64,000 bases of DNA from Alphaproteobacteria bacterium HGW-Alphaproteobacteria-3 (GCA_002842875.1 PHEF01000013.1:1-64000), one strand, 5' to 3'; shown: positions 8,403-17,889, counted from the stretch's first letter. Notes: generated by a model from the sequence alone, not told the origin. A program made the numbers and translations.

Positions 8403-9671
8403 CTAATCGAGCCAGGACGGAATGATATCCTGTTTCAGCATTGCGTCATAACTGGGGCGTGCGCGCACCTCCTCGAACGCGTCGCCCCGCACCATGACCT
8501 CGGGTACGAGGGGCCGCGTGTTGTAGGTCGAGGCCTGCACGGCGCCATAGGCGCCCGCCGACATGATGGCCACGAGGTCGCCGCTTTTCAGGCGCGGAAG
8601 CTCTCGCCCCTTGGCGAAGAAGTCGCCCGTTTCGCAGACCGGTCCGACCACATCGTAACGCGCCGTCTCCGCGCCGTCGCGGGGTTCGGCGACCGCCTTG
8701 ATCTCGTGCCAGGCGTCGTAGAGCGTCGGGCGAATGAGATCGTTCATCGCCGCGTCGACGATGAGGAAGTTGCGGTCGTCGCCGCGCTTTTCATAGATCA
8801 CGCGCGAGACGAGAATGCCCGCATTGCCGGCGATGAGGCGGCCCGGCTCGAAAGTAAGCGAGCAGCCGAGATGGCCCATCGTCCGCTGCACCATGGCGGC
8901 GTATTCATCCGGGTGCGGCGGCATGTCGTTGTCGCCGCGATAGGGGATGCCGAGGCCGCCGCCGAGATCGATGTGACGGATGTCGTGGCCGCGCGCGCGC
9001 AGTTCCCCGATCATCGCCGCGACGCGGCCGAACGCCGCGCCGAAAGGCGCGAGGTCGGTCAACTGGCTGCCGATATGAACGTCGATGCCGCTTGCCTCGA
9101 TGCCGGGCAGTTCCTTCGCGCGGTCGTAGACGGCGGGCGCGCGCTGCCACGAGATGCCGAACTTGTTTTCGGCCTTGCCGGTCGCGATCTTCTCGTGAGT
9201 CTTCGCATCGACATCGGGGTTCACGCGGATCGCCACGCGCGCGGTCAGGCCACGGGCCGATGCGAGCGCGGAAAGAAGTTCGAGTTCGGGTTCGGATTCG
9301 ACGTTGAACTGGTCGATCCCCGTTTCGAGCGCGAAGCTCATTTCCGCTTCGGTCTTGCCGACGCCTGAAAAGACGATCTTCTCCGCCGGAATGCCGGCGG
9401 CAAGCGCGCGGCGGAGCTCGCCTTCCGAAACGACGTCCGCGCCGGCGCCCTGCCTGGCAAGCGTCGCCACGACGGCGAGGTTCGAATTTGCCTTCACCGA
9501 ATAGCATACGCGCGCGGGCTGGCCCGCAAAGGCGTCCGCGAAGACGCGGTAATGCCGCTCGAGCGTTGCGCTCGAATAGCAATAGAAGGGTGTGCCGATC
9601 GCCGCGGCAATGTCGGGGATCGCGACGTCCTCGGCGTGGAGAACGCCGCCGCGATAATCGAAATGGTGCAT
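8403..9671 (-). CDS. lysA: Diaminopimelate decarboxylase
   Basis: The 422-residue PLP enzyme removes CO2 from meso-diaminopimelate to give lysine. The PLP-binding lysine is K60 in 'CYSVKANSN'; 'HIGSQ', the glycine-rich phosphate loop 'DLGGGLGIPY', 'EPGR' and the partner-subunit active-site motif 'GPVCETGD' are all present, and 'YNTRP' is near the C terminus. Length is normal. It follows the small lipoprotein gene by 33 bases, giving argH, lipoprotein, lysA on one strand, a common alphaproteobacterial order. Confidence 0.95.
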   Translation of the reverse strand: MHHFDYRGGVLHAEDVAIPDIAAAIGTPFYCYSSATLERHYRVFADAFAGQPARVCYSVKANSNLAVVATLARQGAGADVVSEGELRRALAAGIPAEKIVFSGVGKTEAEMSFALETGIDQFNVESEPELELLSALASARGLTARVAIRVNPDVDAKTHEKIATGKAENKFGISWQRAPAVYDRAKELPGIEASGIDVHIGSQLTDLAPFGAAFGRVAAMIGELRARGHDIRHIDLGGGLGIPYRGDNDMPPHPDEYAAMVQRTMGHLGCSLTFEPGRLIAGNAGILVSRVIYEKRGDDRNFLIVDAAMNDLIRPTLYDAWHEIKAVAEPRDGAETARYDVVGPVCETGDFFAKGRELPRLKSGDLVAIMSAGAYGAVQASTYNTRPLVPEVMVRGDAFEEVRARPSYDAMLKQDIIPSWLD

Positions 9672-9704
9672 GTCGGTTTCCGGTGCGCGCCAGGCGGGCC
9701 CGCG

Positions 9705-9944
9705 TCAGTAGGTGGTGACGCGGCGGCGCGGCGCGATGTCGTCCATTTCCTTGTCGAGCGGTTCGGCGTCGATGGGCGGGTTGTCGCCCATCACTTCCTC
9801 GGGCGAGGGGGCCCGGCTCGTGGCCTCGGGCCGCGGTTTCGCGCCTTCGGGCAGTTCGAGGTCGCTCCGCCGCCCGCAGGCCGACAGCGTCGCGGCGAGC
9901 GCGAGACCGAGCAGCGCCATCATGATCGTCCGTTGGGTCGTCAT
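9705..9944 (-). CDS. Small LptM/YifL-like lipoprotein
   Basis: The 79-residue product has an N-terminal signal peptide with a lipobox ending 'TLSAC' (lipidated cysteine near residue 24), then 'GRRSDLELP' and a short proline/acidic tail. This matches the small lipoproteins found between argH and lysA in many Alphaproteobacteria and related to LptM/YifL, which in E. coli assists assembly of the LPS translocon. Its ATG overlaps the argH stop in ATGA (9941-9944), so it is translationally coupled to argH. Confidence 0.83.
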   Translation of the reverse strand: MTTQRTIMMALLGLALAATLSACGRRSDLELPEGAKPRPEATSRAPSPEEVMGDNPPIDAEPLDKEMDDIAPRRRVTTY

Positions 9945-11365
9945 CCCGCTTCTCCCTGCTTGCTTGCCGCTTGCCGGCCGCCTTCGCGCCCGAGTTCCTC
10001 GCGCCACCATTTTGCGGCGGCGCGCACATTCTCCGGCGAGGTGCCGCCGAAGCTCGTCCGGCTCGCCACCGAATTGTCGACGCCGAGAACGGAATATACC
10101 TCATCCGCGATGCCCGGCTCCACCTCGCGCATGTCGTCGAGCGACAGGCCGTCGAGATCGACGCCTTTCCTCTCGGCCATGGCCACCAGCGCGCCCGTCA
10201 CATGATGGGCCTGCCGGAAGGGGAGGTTCAAGGCGCGCACCAGCCAGTCGGCGAGGTCCGTCGCCGTCGAAAAGCCGCGCGAGGCCGCCGCCCGCATCGC
10301 CTTTTCGTTGACGGTGAGCGTCTTCACCATGCCGGTCATCGCCGCCAGCGACAGCGACAGCGCATCGAGCGCGTCGAAAGCGGCTTCCTTGTCTTCCTGC
10401 ATGTCCTTCGAATAGGCGAGCGGTAGCCCCTTCATCACGATGAGGAGCGAGGTCAGCGCGCCGATCACGCGGCCCGATTTCGCGCGCACGAGTTCGGCGG
10501 CGTCGGGGTTGCGCTTCTGCGGCATGATCGAGGAGCCGGTGGTGAAGCTGTCCGGCAGGCGCACGAAGTCGAAGCCGGGCGTCGACCAGATCACGATTTC
10601 CTCGGCGAGCCGCGTCAGATGCGTTGCCGCGATGGACGCGGCGGCAAGCGTTTCGAGCACGAAGTCGCGGTCGGATACGCTGTCGAGCGAGTTGCGGGTC
10701 GGGCGCTCGAAGCGCAGCGCCTTCGCCGTCTTCTCGCGGTCGATGGGAAACGACGTGCCGGCAAGGGCTGCCGCGCCCAGCGGGCATTCGTTGAGGCGCT
10801 TCCTTGCATCGGTCAGCCGGCTCCGGTCGCGCGCCGCCATCTCGACATAAGCCAGGCAATGATGCCCGAAGGTCACGGGTTGCGCCGTCTGCAGATGGGT
10901 GAAGCCCGGCATGACGGTGCCCGCATGTTCTTCGGCGCGCGTCAGCAGCGCTTCCTGGAGGTCGCGGAGCTGGCCATCGAGATGGTCGATCGTGTCGCGG
11001 ATATAGAGCTTGAAGTCGGTCGCCACCTGGTCGTTGCGCGAGCGGGCGGTGTGAAGCCGGCCCGCCGCCGCGCCGATGAGGTCGGCAAGCCGCGCCTCCA
11101 CATTCATGTGGATGTCTTCGAGGTCGCGCCGGAATTCGAACTTGTCCCCTTCGATTTCGGCCAGCACCGCGTCGAGACCCGCGATAATGTGATCGGCATC
11201 CACCTTTGAGATAATTCCCGTTTCGGCCAACATGGCCGCATGCGCCTTCGAACCCTCGATATCCTGGGCATAGAAGCGCTGGTCAAAGCCGATGGAGGCG
11301 TTGATCTCCTCCATGATCCGGTCGGGGCCCTCGCCGAAGCGTCCGCCCCACATCTTGTTGCTCAT
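9941..11365 (-). CDS. argH: Argininosuccinate lyase
   Basis: The 474-residue enzyme splits argininosuccinate into arginine and fumarate. The fumarase/aspartase superfamily signature [12 protein letters not shown] is intact near residue 280; '[10 protein letters not shown]' and 'PGFTHLQ' supply further active-site residues. The start at 11363-11365 gives the normal 'MWGGRF' N terminus; the reading frame extends upstream only as antisense of the neighbouring gene. First gene of the argH, lipoprotein, lysA unit. Confidence 0.95.
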   Translation of the reverse strand: MSNKMWGGRFGEGPDRIMEEINASIGFDQRFYAQDIEGSKAHAAMLAETGIISKVDADHIIAGLDAVLAEIEGDKFEFRRDLEDIHMNVEARLADLIGAAAGRLHTARSRNDQVATDFKLYIRDTIDHLDGQLRDLQEALLTRAEEHAGTVMPGFTHLQTAQPVTFGHHCLAYVEMAARDRSRLTDARKRLNECPLGAAALAGTSFPIDREKTAKALRFERPTRNSLDSVSDRDFVLETLAAASIAATHLTRLAEEIVIWSTPGFDFVRLPDSFTTGSSIMPQKRNPDAAELVRAKSGRVIGALTSLLIVMKGLPLAYSKDMQEDKEAAFDALDALSLSLAAMTGMVKTLTVNEKAMRAAASRGFSTATDLADWLVRALNLPFRQAHHVTGALVAMAERKGVDLDGLSLDDMREVEPGIADEVYSVLGVDNSVASRTSFGGTSPENVRAAAKWWREELGREGGRQAASKQGEAG

Positions 11366-11433
11366 GTTGTTCTCCGGGGCCATCTTCCGGTGCGGCGGCC
11401 GGCCCGAAACCGAAAACGGAAGAAGAGTATCGA

Positions 11434-12005
11434 ATGGATGTGCTGAAGCCGAAGACAATCGCCGTTCTGGCCGCTTTGGCGTTTTTGATCGCCGGGGCGG
11501 TATACTTGATCGTGCCGTGGCCCGGGGCGAGGTCGCCAATTTCACGCCCAGACCCACGCCGGTTCCGGTGCCGGATTTTGCCTTCGAGGGGCCGTCCGGC
11601 GAGACGCTCGACCTCAGCCATTTCCGGGGCAAACTCGTCCTTCTCAACCTCTGGGCGACCTGGTGTGCGCCGTGCCGGGAGGAAATGCCCGAGCTCGACC
11701 GGCTCCAGGCGGAGCTTGGCAGCGCGCGTTTCGAGGTCGTCGCGCTCAGCGTGGACCGGGACGGGCGGGCCCTCGCGCGCGATTTCCTCGAAAAAGTCGG
11801 GGCCACGAATCTCGGCTTCTATATCGACCCGGCGGCCAGGGCCAATTTCACGCTCGGCGCCTTCGGCATGCCGACGACGCTCCTCATCTCTCCGCAGGGC
11901 GAAGAAATCGGCCGCATGGTCGGCCCCGCGCCCTGGGCGGGCGAGGATGCCAAGGCCCTTATCGAGGAAGCGCTCAGGCTCTACGCGCCCGCACCGAATA
12001 GCTGA
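11434..12005 (+). pseudogene. tlpA: TlpA-like thioredoxin-fold thiol-disulfide protein, frameshifted
   Basis: The ATG at 11434 begins a clear membrane anchor (about 27 residues, '[19 protein letters not shown]'). About 30 codons in, the frame runs into unrelated sequence, while the thioredoxin-like domain continues in another frame up to 12005, with the active site WCAPC near 11660-11675 and the cis-proline segment 'FGMPTTLLI'. One extra G in the GGGG run at 11524-11527 would restore a single protein of about 190 residues reading through 'WPGGEVANF'. An in-frame GTG at 11517 could start the catalytic domain alone, but it would lack the export signal. The family works in the periplasm reducing disulfides, for instance in cytochrome c maturation. 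A sequencing error in the G run is a strong alternative. Confidence 0.8.
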
Positions 12006-12022
12006 GCGGCAGGCGGGGCTTT

Positions 12023-12565
12023 CTATCTGGCGGGCTGATCGGCTCTTGCCACGAACAGGGCGCCGATCATCTGCACGGGCTCTGTGCCGCCCGCCGTCAT
12101 CGGGACCGAGAGGCAGTGGCCGATGAGATAGAGCCGGCCCGATGCCGCGAAGGGCACATTCACGAAGACGGGTTTGCGGCTCGAAAAGGCTCTCTGCGTG
12201 ATGTAGGTCCAGCGCTGCTGCACCGAATCCGGGTTGCGGCTGGAAAAAGCGGCGCCTTCCTCCGCGAAATCGGAGAAGAGCTTGCCGGTCCGCTCCTCGC
12301 CCAGAAGCTCGACAAGCGCCGTGCCGAAGAGTCTTGTGCGGAAATCCCGGCCTTCGTCGACGCTCTCCGCGATGATCATGTTCGGCATGAAGCGCGCGAT
12401 CTCGACGGGATCGATATCCGCGCGGTCGAGCAGGTCGCGGTTGCCGCGCTTGCGCTCGAAATAGGCGGCGAGTTCGCGCACCGAGGGATGGTCGGGCGCG
12501 TCGATGAATTGCAGTTCTTCGGTGAACTTCCGCGCGCGATCGCCGCGGTCGAAGCTGTCGGCCAT
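12023..12565 (-). CDS. PAS-domain (PAS_5-type) protein
   Basis: This 180-residue protein looks like the alphaproteobacterial PAS_5 family: 'DLLDRADIDPVEIARFMPNMIIAE' followed by 'FRTRLFGTALVELLGEERTGKLFSDF'. These proteins consist of a single sensory PAS-like domain without an output domain, and their partners are unknown. I chose the ATG at 12563-12565 because a GAGGGA Shine-Dalgarno signal precedes it by 6 bases; an upstream ATG at 12607 gives a cysteine-containing extension not expected in the family. Confidence 0.72.
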   Translation of the reverse strand: MADSFDRGDRARKFTEELQFIDAPDHPSVRELAAYFERKRGNRDLLDRADIDPVEIARFMPNMIIAESVDEGRDFRTRLFGTALVELLGEERTGKLFSDFAEEGAAFSSRNPDSVQQRWTYITQRAFSSRKPVFVNVPFAASGRLYLIGHCLSVPMTAGGTEPVQMIGALFVARADQPAR

Positions 12566-12633
12566 TTCCGTCCCTCGCATGCACTTCAAGGTGCATTTGG
12601 GAGGCATCTTGCACGGCGGGGGTTAATGAATTT

Positions 12634-12669
12634 GCCAGCAGTTCGTTTCAGGAGCGAAACGCTGCCGGC
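12634..12669 (-). terminator. Hairpin downstream of the 3-hydroxyacyl-CoA dehydrogenase gene
   Basis: Immediately after the stop of the gene at 12674 there is a stem made of GCCAGCAG/CTGCCGGC (one mismatch) and CGTTTC/GAAACG around a 6-base loop. Only a short T-poor tail (AAATTC on the gene strand) follows, so termination efficiency is uncertain. Confidence 0.35.
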
Positions 12670-12673
12670 CCGC

Positions 12674-13549
12674 TCAGCGCGTCGGAACGGGCTTCTCGCC
12701 GCGATAATCGTAGAAGCCGCGCTGCGTTTTGCGGCCGAGCCAGCCCGCCTCGACATATTTCACGAGCAGCGGGCAGGGCCGGTATTTCGTGTCCGCGAGC
12801 CCGTCATAGAGCACCTGCATGATCGACAGGCAGGTATCGAGGCCGATGAAATCGGCAAGCTGCAGGGGCCCCATCGGGTGGTTCGCGCCGAGCTTCATCG
12901 CCTTGTCGATGCTTTCGACCGAGCCGACGCCTTCGTAAAGCGTGTAGACCGCCTCGTTGATCATCGGCAGCAGGATGCGGTTGACGATGAAGGCCGGGTA
13001 ATCTTCCGCGTTGGCGATCTTCTTGCCCAGCGATCCGGCGAAGCCCTGGATCAGGTTGAAGGTCGTGTCGTCGGTCGCGATGCCGCGCACGAGTTCGACG
13101 AGTTCCATCACCGGCACGGGGTTCATGAAGTGCATGCCCATGAAGCGTTCGGGCCGGTCGGTCGAGGCGGCGAGCCGCGTGATCGAGATCGAGGAAGTGT
13201 TGGTCGCGATCAGCGCATCCTCGCGCAGATGCGGGCAGAGTTCGGCGAAGATCTTGCGTTTGACCTCTTCGTTCTCGGTCGCCGACTCGATCACGATGTC
13301 GGCATCCTCGAAGCCTTCCATGCTTTCTGCGCCGTTGAGCCGTCCGAGCGCGGCGTCGCGCTGTTCGACGGTGATGCGTTCGCTCGAAACCTGCCGGGAC
13401 ATGTTGCCGTCGATGGTCGCGAGACCCGCCTCGATGCGCTCGCGCGAGACGTCGTAAAGCGCGACATCGTAGCCCGCCAGCGCGCAGACATGCGCGATAC
13501 CGTTGCCCATCTGACCGGCGCCGATCACGCCTACCTTGCGAAACTTCAT
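12674..13549 (-). CDS. 3-hydroxybutyryl-CoA / 3-hydroxyacyl-CoA dehydrogenase
   Basis: The 291-residue cytoplasmic enzyme oxidises (S)-3-hydroxybutyryl-CoA to acetoacetyl-CoA with NAD(P). The N-terminal Rossmann motif GVIGAGQMGNGIA is at residues 7-19; 'ATNTSSISIT', the catalytic 'GMHFMNPVPVMELVE' (His near residue 140) and the C-terminal dimer domain with 'NHPMGPLQLADFIGLD' are complete. It lies downstream of etfBA on the same strand, separated by a terminator, so it probably has its own promoter in 13550-13650. The product fits butyrate/PHB turnover and feeds crotonyl-CoA metabolism used by the EMC enzymes here. Confidence 0.92.
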   Translation of the reverse strand: MKFRKVGVIGAGQMGNGIAHVCALAGYDVALYDVSRERIEAGLATIDGNMSRQVSSERITVEQRDAALGRLNGAESMEGFEDADIVIESATENEEVKRKIFAELCPHLREDALIATNTSSISITRLAASTDRPERFMGMHFMNPVPVMELVELVRGIATDDTTFNLIQGFAGSLGKKIANAEDYPAFIVNRILLPMINEAVYTLYEGVGSVESIDKAMKLGANHPMGPLQLADFIGLDTCLSIMQVLYDGLADTKYRPCPLLVKYVEAGWLGRKTQRGFYDYRGEKPVPTR

Positions 13550-13650
13550 AACCCGAAACCCGTGGCTTTCCGGCTTCCCTTGAGGAGCCCCTTCGCCCGC
13601 GAAACAGGCGATTGCTGAATGGCGCCAAGAATGACGCGGATGGCTGGCAG

Positions 13651-13688
13651 CGTAAAGAAAAAGCGCCGCCGGTTACCCGGCGGCGCTT
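13651..13688 (-). terminator. Rho-independent terminator of the etfBA operon
   Basis: A perfect 12-bp stem (AAGCGCCGCCGG/CCGGCGGCGCTT) with a 4-base loop lies 40 bases after the etfA stop. On the gene strand it is followed by TTTTTCTTT, a good U tract. Confidence 0.85.
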
Positions 13689-13728
13689 CTTTTCGGCAAC
13701 TCTTTTCGCGCCTTGCGGGCGATCGGGA

Positions 13729-14670
13729 TCAGAGGCCGGCCTTGCCGAGCTCTTCCTCGAGCTCGGGCACCGCCTTGAAGAGGTCGGCCACGAGGCCGTA
13801 ATCGGCAACCTGGAAGATCGGCGCCTCTTCGTCCTTGTTGATCGCGACGATGACCTTGGAGTCCTTCATGCCCGCGAGATGCTGGATCGCGCCGGAAATG
13901 CCGACCGCGATGTAAAGGTCCGGCGCCACGACCTTGCCGGTCTGGCCGACCTGGTAGTCGTTCGGCACGAAGCCCGCATCGACCGCGGCGCGCGAGGCGC
14001 CGACGGCGGCACCGAGCTTGTCGGCGATCTTTTCGAGCATGGCGAAGTTCTCGCCGTTCTGCATGCCGCGTCCGCCCGAAACGATGATCTTGGCGGAGGT
14101 GAGTTCCGGCCGGTCGGACTTCGTCAGCTCTTCGCTCACGAATTCGGAGAGACCGGGGTTCTCGGCCGCGCCGATCTTCTCGACCGGGGCCGAGCCGGTC
14201 TGGGCCGCTGCCGGGAAGGCGGTGGTGCGGACCGTGATGACCTTCTTCGCGTCGGTCGCTTTCACGGTCTGGATGGCATTGCCGGCATAGATCGGACGCT
14301 CGAACGTGTCGGCGCCGTGAACGGCGGTGATTTCCGAGACCTGCGCCACATCGAGAAGGGCGGCAACGCGCGGCATGAAGTTCTTGCCGACGGTGGTCGC
14401 GGCCGTGACGATCGCGTCATAGCTGCCCGCAAGGCTCACGACGAGCGCGGCGAGCGGTTCGGCAACCGGATGCGCGTAGAGCGCGTCGTCGGCCAGGAGA
14501 ACCTTCGTCACGCCGTCGAGCTTTGCGGCGGCTTGCGCCACCGCGTCGCAGTCCTGGCCGATCACGAGCACATGGATGTCGCCGCCGATTTTCGACGCCG
14601 CCGTCACTGTCTTCGCGGTCGCGTCGTTCAGCGTCTTGTTGTTATGGTCTGCAATTACAAGCGTGGTCAT
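13729..14670 (-). CDS. etfA: Electron transfer flavoprotein, alpha subunit
   Basis: The 313-residue protein carries the FAD of the ETF heterodimer, which takes electrons from acyl-CoA dehydrogenases and hands them to ETF-ubiquinone oxidoreductase. The FAD-binding C-terminal domain is present ('IIVSGGRGM', '[38 protein letters not shown]'). The ATG overlaps the etfB stop in ATGA (14667-14670). It would serve the mcd and acyl-CoA dehydrogenase genes found later in the window. Confidence 0.95.
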   Translation of the reverse strand: MTTLVIADHNNKTLNDATAKTVTAASKIGGDIHVLVIGQDCDAVAQAAAKLDGVTKVLLADDALYAHPVAEPLAALVVSLAGSYDAIVTAATTVGKNFMPRVAALLDVAQVSEITAVHGADTFERPIYAGNAIQTVKATDAKKVITVRTTAFPAAAQTGSAPVEKIGAAENPGLSEFVSEELTKSDRPELTSAKIIVSGGRGMQNGENFAMLEKIADKLGAAVGASRAAVDAGFVPNDYQVGQTGKVVAPDLYIAVGISGAIQHLAGMKDSKVIVAINKDEEAPIFQVADYGLVADLFKAVPELEEELGKAGL

Positions 14671-15416
14671 CCGATCACTCCCGCTTCCTTGAGCTTCGAC
14701 ACGAGTTCGGCGGCCGATTCGACCTTGATGCCGGCGGAGCGCTGCGGCGGCTCGGTTACCTTCACGACTTCGAGGCGGGCTTTCACGTCGACGCCGAAAT
14801 CGCCCGGCGCCTTTTCGTCGATCGGCTTCTTCTTCGCCTTCATGATGTTCGGGAGCGAGGCATAGCGCGGCTCGTTGAGGCGCAGGTCCGTCGTCACGAC
14901 GGCCGGCATCTTGAGCTTGAGCGTCTGCAGGCCGCCATCGACCTCGCGCTTCAGGTTCAGCGTGTCGCCGGCGATCTCGAGTTTCGAGGCGAAGGTGCCC
15001 TGCGACCAGCCGAGCAGCGCCGAAAGCATCTGGCCCGTCTGGTTGCAATCGTCGTCGATCGCCTGCTTGCCGAGAATGATGAGGTCGGGCTTTTCGGCTT
15101 CCGCCACGCCCTTCAGGATCTTGGCGACGTTGAGCGGTTCGACCGTCTCGTCGGTCTTCACGAGGATGCCGCGGTCGGCGCCCATGGCGAGCGCGGTGCG
15201 GATCGTTTCGGTGGTCTGCTGGACACCGATGGAAACGACGACGACTTCGGTCGCCGTGCCCGCTTCCTTCAGGCGAACCGCTTCTTCGACGGCGATTTCG
15301 TCGAACGGGTTCATGGACATCTTGACGTTGGCGAGATCGACGCCGCTGCCATCCGATTTCACGCGGATTTTCACGTTGTAGTCGACCACTCGCTTGATCG
15401 GTACGAGGACTTTCAT
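14667..15416 (-). CDS. etfB: Electron transfer flavoprotein, beta subunit
   Basis: The 249-residue partner of EtfA starts '[16 protein letters not shown]' as usual, contains the AMP-binding area '[22 protein letters not shown]' and the '[22 protein letters not shown]' recognition loop seen in ETF beta subunits. First gene of the etfBA operon; the 214-base gap upstream (15417-15630) should hold its promoter, but I see no clear -35/-10 pair there. Confidence 0.95.
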   Translation of the reverse strand: MKVLVPIKRVVDYNVKIRVKSDGSGVDLANVKMSMNPFDEIAVEEAVRLKEAGTATEVVVVSIGVQQTTETIRTALAMGADRGILVKTDETVEPLNVAKILKGVAEAEKPDLIILGKQAIDDDCNQTGQMLSALLGWSQGTFASKLEIAGDTLNLKREVDGGLQTLKLKMPAVVTTDLRLNEPRYASLPNIMKAKKKPIDEKAPGDFGVDVKARLEVVKVTEPPQRSAGIKVESAAELVSKLKEAGVIG

Positions 15417-15630
15417 CGAGGCGGACTCCTGAGCGCTTGCCTTGGCGGCGAGAAGCGGGGTGAAACTGCCCCCGGCCTCGCGGAAACCTCGGCGTCGGTC
15501 TTGGTGTAGGTCTGGGCGGCGGCTGGATGCCTTGAAAACGGCTGTTTCTAGCGCAAAACGAGGCCGAACCCGCCCGCTGCCACAAAGCTGCTATTGCGGT
15601 GCGGGAACCTAGAGGCCCCGTCCGCCCCTG

Positions 15631-16242
15631 TCAACGAATTGGGGCAGGAGCCTGGCGCGTCGCGCCCGGCACCCACATCACATCGCCGGGGCCGTTCCCG
15701 TCCTCGCCCAGATTGGCGGTGCGGGCGGCGACGAAGAGAAAGTCGGAGAGCCGGTTCAGGTAGCGCAGCGCCGCCTCGTTCACCGGCTCCCGCGGGTCCT
15801 CCATGAGCGCCGTCACCTGCCGTTCCGCGCGGCGGCAGACGGTGCGGGCGAGGTGCAGATGCGCGGCCGCCGCTGTGCCCCCCGGCAGCACGAAGGAGCG
15901 CAGCGGTTCGAGCGCCGCATTCATCTCGTCGATCTCGGTTTCGAGGCGGGTCACCTGCGCCTCGAGGATCCGAAGCGGTTCCCAGCCGGGCTTCTCGCCC
16001 CTGTCCGGCGTCGCGAGATCGGCGCCGAGGTCGAAAAGCTCGTTCTGGATGCGCGCCAGCATGGCGTCGAGCCCCGGCATGGCGCCTGTGTGCAGCCGCA
16101 CGATGCCGAGGACGGAGTTGGTCTCGTCCACGGTCCCGTAGCTTTCGATGCGGAGCGCGTGTTTGGCCACGCGCTCGCCCGTCGCCAGCGCCGTCGTGCC
16201 CTTGTCGCCGCTCTTTGTGTAGATCTTGTTGAGGGTGACCAT
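15631..16242 (-). CDS. PduO-type cob(I)alamin adenosyltransferase
   Basis: The 203-residue protein makes adenosylcobalamin from cob(I)alamin and ATP. The ATP-binding N terminus 'YTKSGDKGTTAL' and the family motifs 'ESYGTVDETNS', 'RTVCRRAER' and 'LNRLSDFLF' are present. It starts 10 bases after the cytochrome b561 gene on the same strand. The cofactor is needed by the class II ribonucleotide reductase and ethylmalonyl-CoA mutase encoded in the same window. Confidence 0.93.
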   Translation of the reverse strand: MVTLNKIYTKSGDKGTTALATGERVAKHALRIESYGTVDETNSVLGIVRLHTGAMPGLDAMLARIQNELFDLGADLATPDRGEKPGWEPLRILEAQVTRLETEIDEMNAALEPLRSFVLPGGTAAAAHLHLARTVCRRAERQVTALMEDPREPVNEAALRYLNRLSDFLFVAARTANLGEDGNGPGDVMWVPGATRQAPAPIR

Positions 16243-16252
16243 CCCGTCTCCT

Positions 16253-16774
16253 TCAGACCTTCGCGAAAGGCAGCATCCGCTTCAGCACATTGTCCTTGAG
16301 GACAAGGTGATGGTAGAGCGCGGCGAGAATATGGAGCGCGACCAGCCCCACGATCGCATAGGCGTTGATGACGTGCAGCCACTCACCGATCTCGTGCAGC
16401 ATGTCGTTGCGCGCGATCTTGAGCGGAATCACGCCATAGGCCACGGGTTCGTTCTTCGACGTCGTGACCAGCAGCAGGCCGAATATCGGCTGCAACGTCA
16501 CCGCCGCATAGAGACCGTGATGCGTCGCCTTCGCGGCGATCTCCTGCCAGCGCGGCATCGGCGTATAGGCCGGCCGGGCGCTTGCGCGCCGCGTGGCGAG
16601 CCATGCCACCATCAGCACAAGGACCACGAGGCCGGTGCCGAAATGCATCGTTGCCGTCTCGCGGCTCATCGTGAAGCCGCCATAGAGCATGATGAGAACG
16701 AGCACGGCGGTGGCCCAGTGCAGCGTCTTCATTGGCGTGCCAAAGCTCGTATGGACGGAAGCGGTCTCTTTCAT
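16253..16774 (-). CDS. Cytochrome b561
   Basis: This 173-residue inner-membrane protein has four predicted transmembrane helices and paired histidines suited to bind haem b (His19 in 'KTLHWATA', His44 in 'ATMHFGTG', His in 'KATHHGLY' and 'ALHILAALYHH'). Family members move electrons in the membrane, some oxidising superoxide to feed ubiquinone. Probably in one transcript with the adenosyltransferase gene downstream; no functional link between the two is evident. Confidence 0.88.
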   Translation of the reverse strand: MKETASVHTSFGTPMKTLHWATAVLVLIMLYGGFTMSRETATMHFGTGLVVLVLMVAWLATRRASARPAYTPMPRWQEIAAKATHHGLYAAVTLQPIFGLLLVTTSKNEPVAYGVIPLKIARNDMLHEIGEWLHVINAYAIVGLVALHILAALYHHLVLKDNVLKRMLPFAKV

Positions 16775-16881
16775 GGGCGGGGGCCCTCCTCGGATGGGTG
16801 TCGGACAAGACTCGCCCGTAACGCCGGGCGGATCAAGCTGTCACGACACCGTTACGCGGACCTGACAGGAAGAGGATAGCG

Positions 16882-17721
16882 CTATTTTTTCCAGCCGCGG
16901 CGCCATTTGGCGATCGCTTCGCCGATTTCGTGGGGGCTGTCTTCCTGGATGAAATGGCTGCCCTTCACCGTCACCTCGGTCTGGTTCTTCCAGCTCCGGC
17001 AGAATTCGCGCTGCGGCCCGGTCAGGATGGCGCCCGGGTCGGCATTGACGAAGAGTTTCGGCAGGTCGTTCGCGGCCATCCAGTCCGCATAGGACTGGAC
17101 GCTGTCCACCACGTCTTCCGGTTCGCCGCCCAGCGGGATCTGGCGCGGCCAGGTGAGCGTCGGGCGCCGGTCCTCGCCTTCATTGATGAAGGGACGGCGA
17201 TAGACGGCCATTTCCTCCTCCGTGAGCTTCCGGAGGATCGAGCCGGCCAGGATCGCCTCGATGAAAAGGTTCTTCTGGAGGATCATGTCGTCGCCGGCTT
17301 CCGAGCGAAGCGCTTCGAAGATGCCGCGTGCCGCCTCGCTCCATTCCTCCCATGCGAGGGGCCGCACGATCCCTTCCATATAGGCAATGCCCTCCACCGA
17401 CTGACGGTTCCGGTTTGCCCAGTCGAAGCCGAGTGCCGAACCCCAGTCATGGATCACGAGCGTTACGTTCTTCGTCGCGCCCACCGCCTCCAGAAAGGCG
17501 TCGAGAAAGCGGCGGTGTTCGCGGAAGGTGTAGCGCGACGGCCCCGAAGGCTCGAGCTTGTCGCTGTCGCCCATGCCGATCAGGTCGGGCGCGATGCAGG
17601 GGTTGCCATGCAGGAAGACGATCGGGTCGCCTTCGCCCATCTCGCTGAAGGCCATGGCGCGGCCGGAAATGGTGACGTGGTCCTTCGGCAATTCGGCGGC
17701 TGGGATTTTCTGTCCGGTCAT
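16882..17721 (-). CDS. Haloalkane dehalogenase-like alpha/beta hydrolase with an internal deletion
   Basis: Most of this 279-residue protein resembles haloalkane dehalogenases of the LinB/DhaA type, which swap halogen for hydroxyl on alkyl halides. Nucleophile D92 and halide-binding W93 ('HDWGSALGFDW'), acid E116 ('AYMEG'), base H255 ('SHFIQEDSP') and N40 of 'HGNP' are all present. However, 'HGNP' is joined directly to 'CIAPDLIGMGDSDK'; in the family about 18 residues ('TSSYLWRN...' and the helix after it) separate these motifs. The gap keeps the frame (junction at 17598/17599) and removes part of the oxyanion-side loop and first helix, so activity is doubtful. Total length is short by the same amount. 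It could be a real deletion or an assembly fault. Confidence 0.8.
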   Translation of the reverse strand: MTGQKIPAAELPKDHVTISGRAMAFSEMGEGDPIVFLHGNPCIAPDLIGMGDSDKLEPSGPSRYTFREHRRFLDAFLEAVGATKNVTLVIHDWGSALGFDWANRNRQSVEGIAYMEGIVRPLAWEEWSEAARGIFEALRSEAGDDMILQKNLFIEAILAGSILRKLTEEEMAVYRRPFINEGEDRRPTLTWPRQIPLGGEPEDVVDSVQSYADWMAANDLPKLFVNADPGAILTGPQREFCRSWKNQTEVTVKGSHFIQEDSPHEIGEAIAKWRRGWKK

Positions 17722-17838
17722 GGGCGGCCTCCTGTCGGCGAGCGGCCCGTTCGCGGGCCGGTGCGGGGAAATACGGTGCGCGGGAATATAGGGCAGATGA
17801 CGTCACAAGGCCCGCTTTCCCGGCAAAAACAACGAAAA

Positions 17839-17865
17839 CGGGCGCCGCTTCAACAGCGGCGCCCG
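17839..17865 (-). terminator. Rho-independent terminator after the PagL-like gene
   Basis: An 11-bp perfect stem (CGGGCGCCGCT/AGCGGCGCCCG) with a 5-base loop lies 24 bases after the stop of the gene at 17890. On the gene strand it is followed by TTTTCGTTGTTTTT, a plausible U-rich tail. Confidence 0.75.
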
Positions 17866-17889
17866 CTTCAAGGCCGGATATCCGGGATT

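Noticed and set aside
6041-8425. Long plus-strand frame opposite the DUF4175 gene
   Set aside because: Mirror of a real coding region, rich in Arg/Ala/Gly, no recognisable domain or ribosome binding site.
11292-11516. Upstream in-frame extension of the TlpA catalytic frame as an intact longer protein
   Set aside because: The extra N-terminal part is antisense of argH and has no signal anchor; the true anchor is in another frame, so a frameshift is the better explanation.
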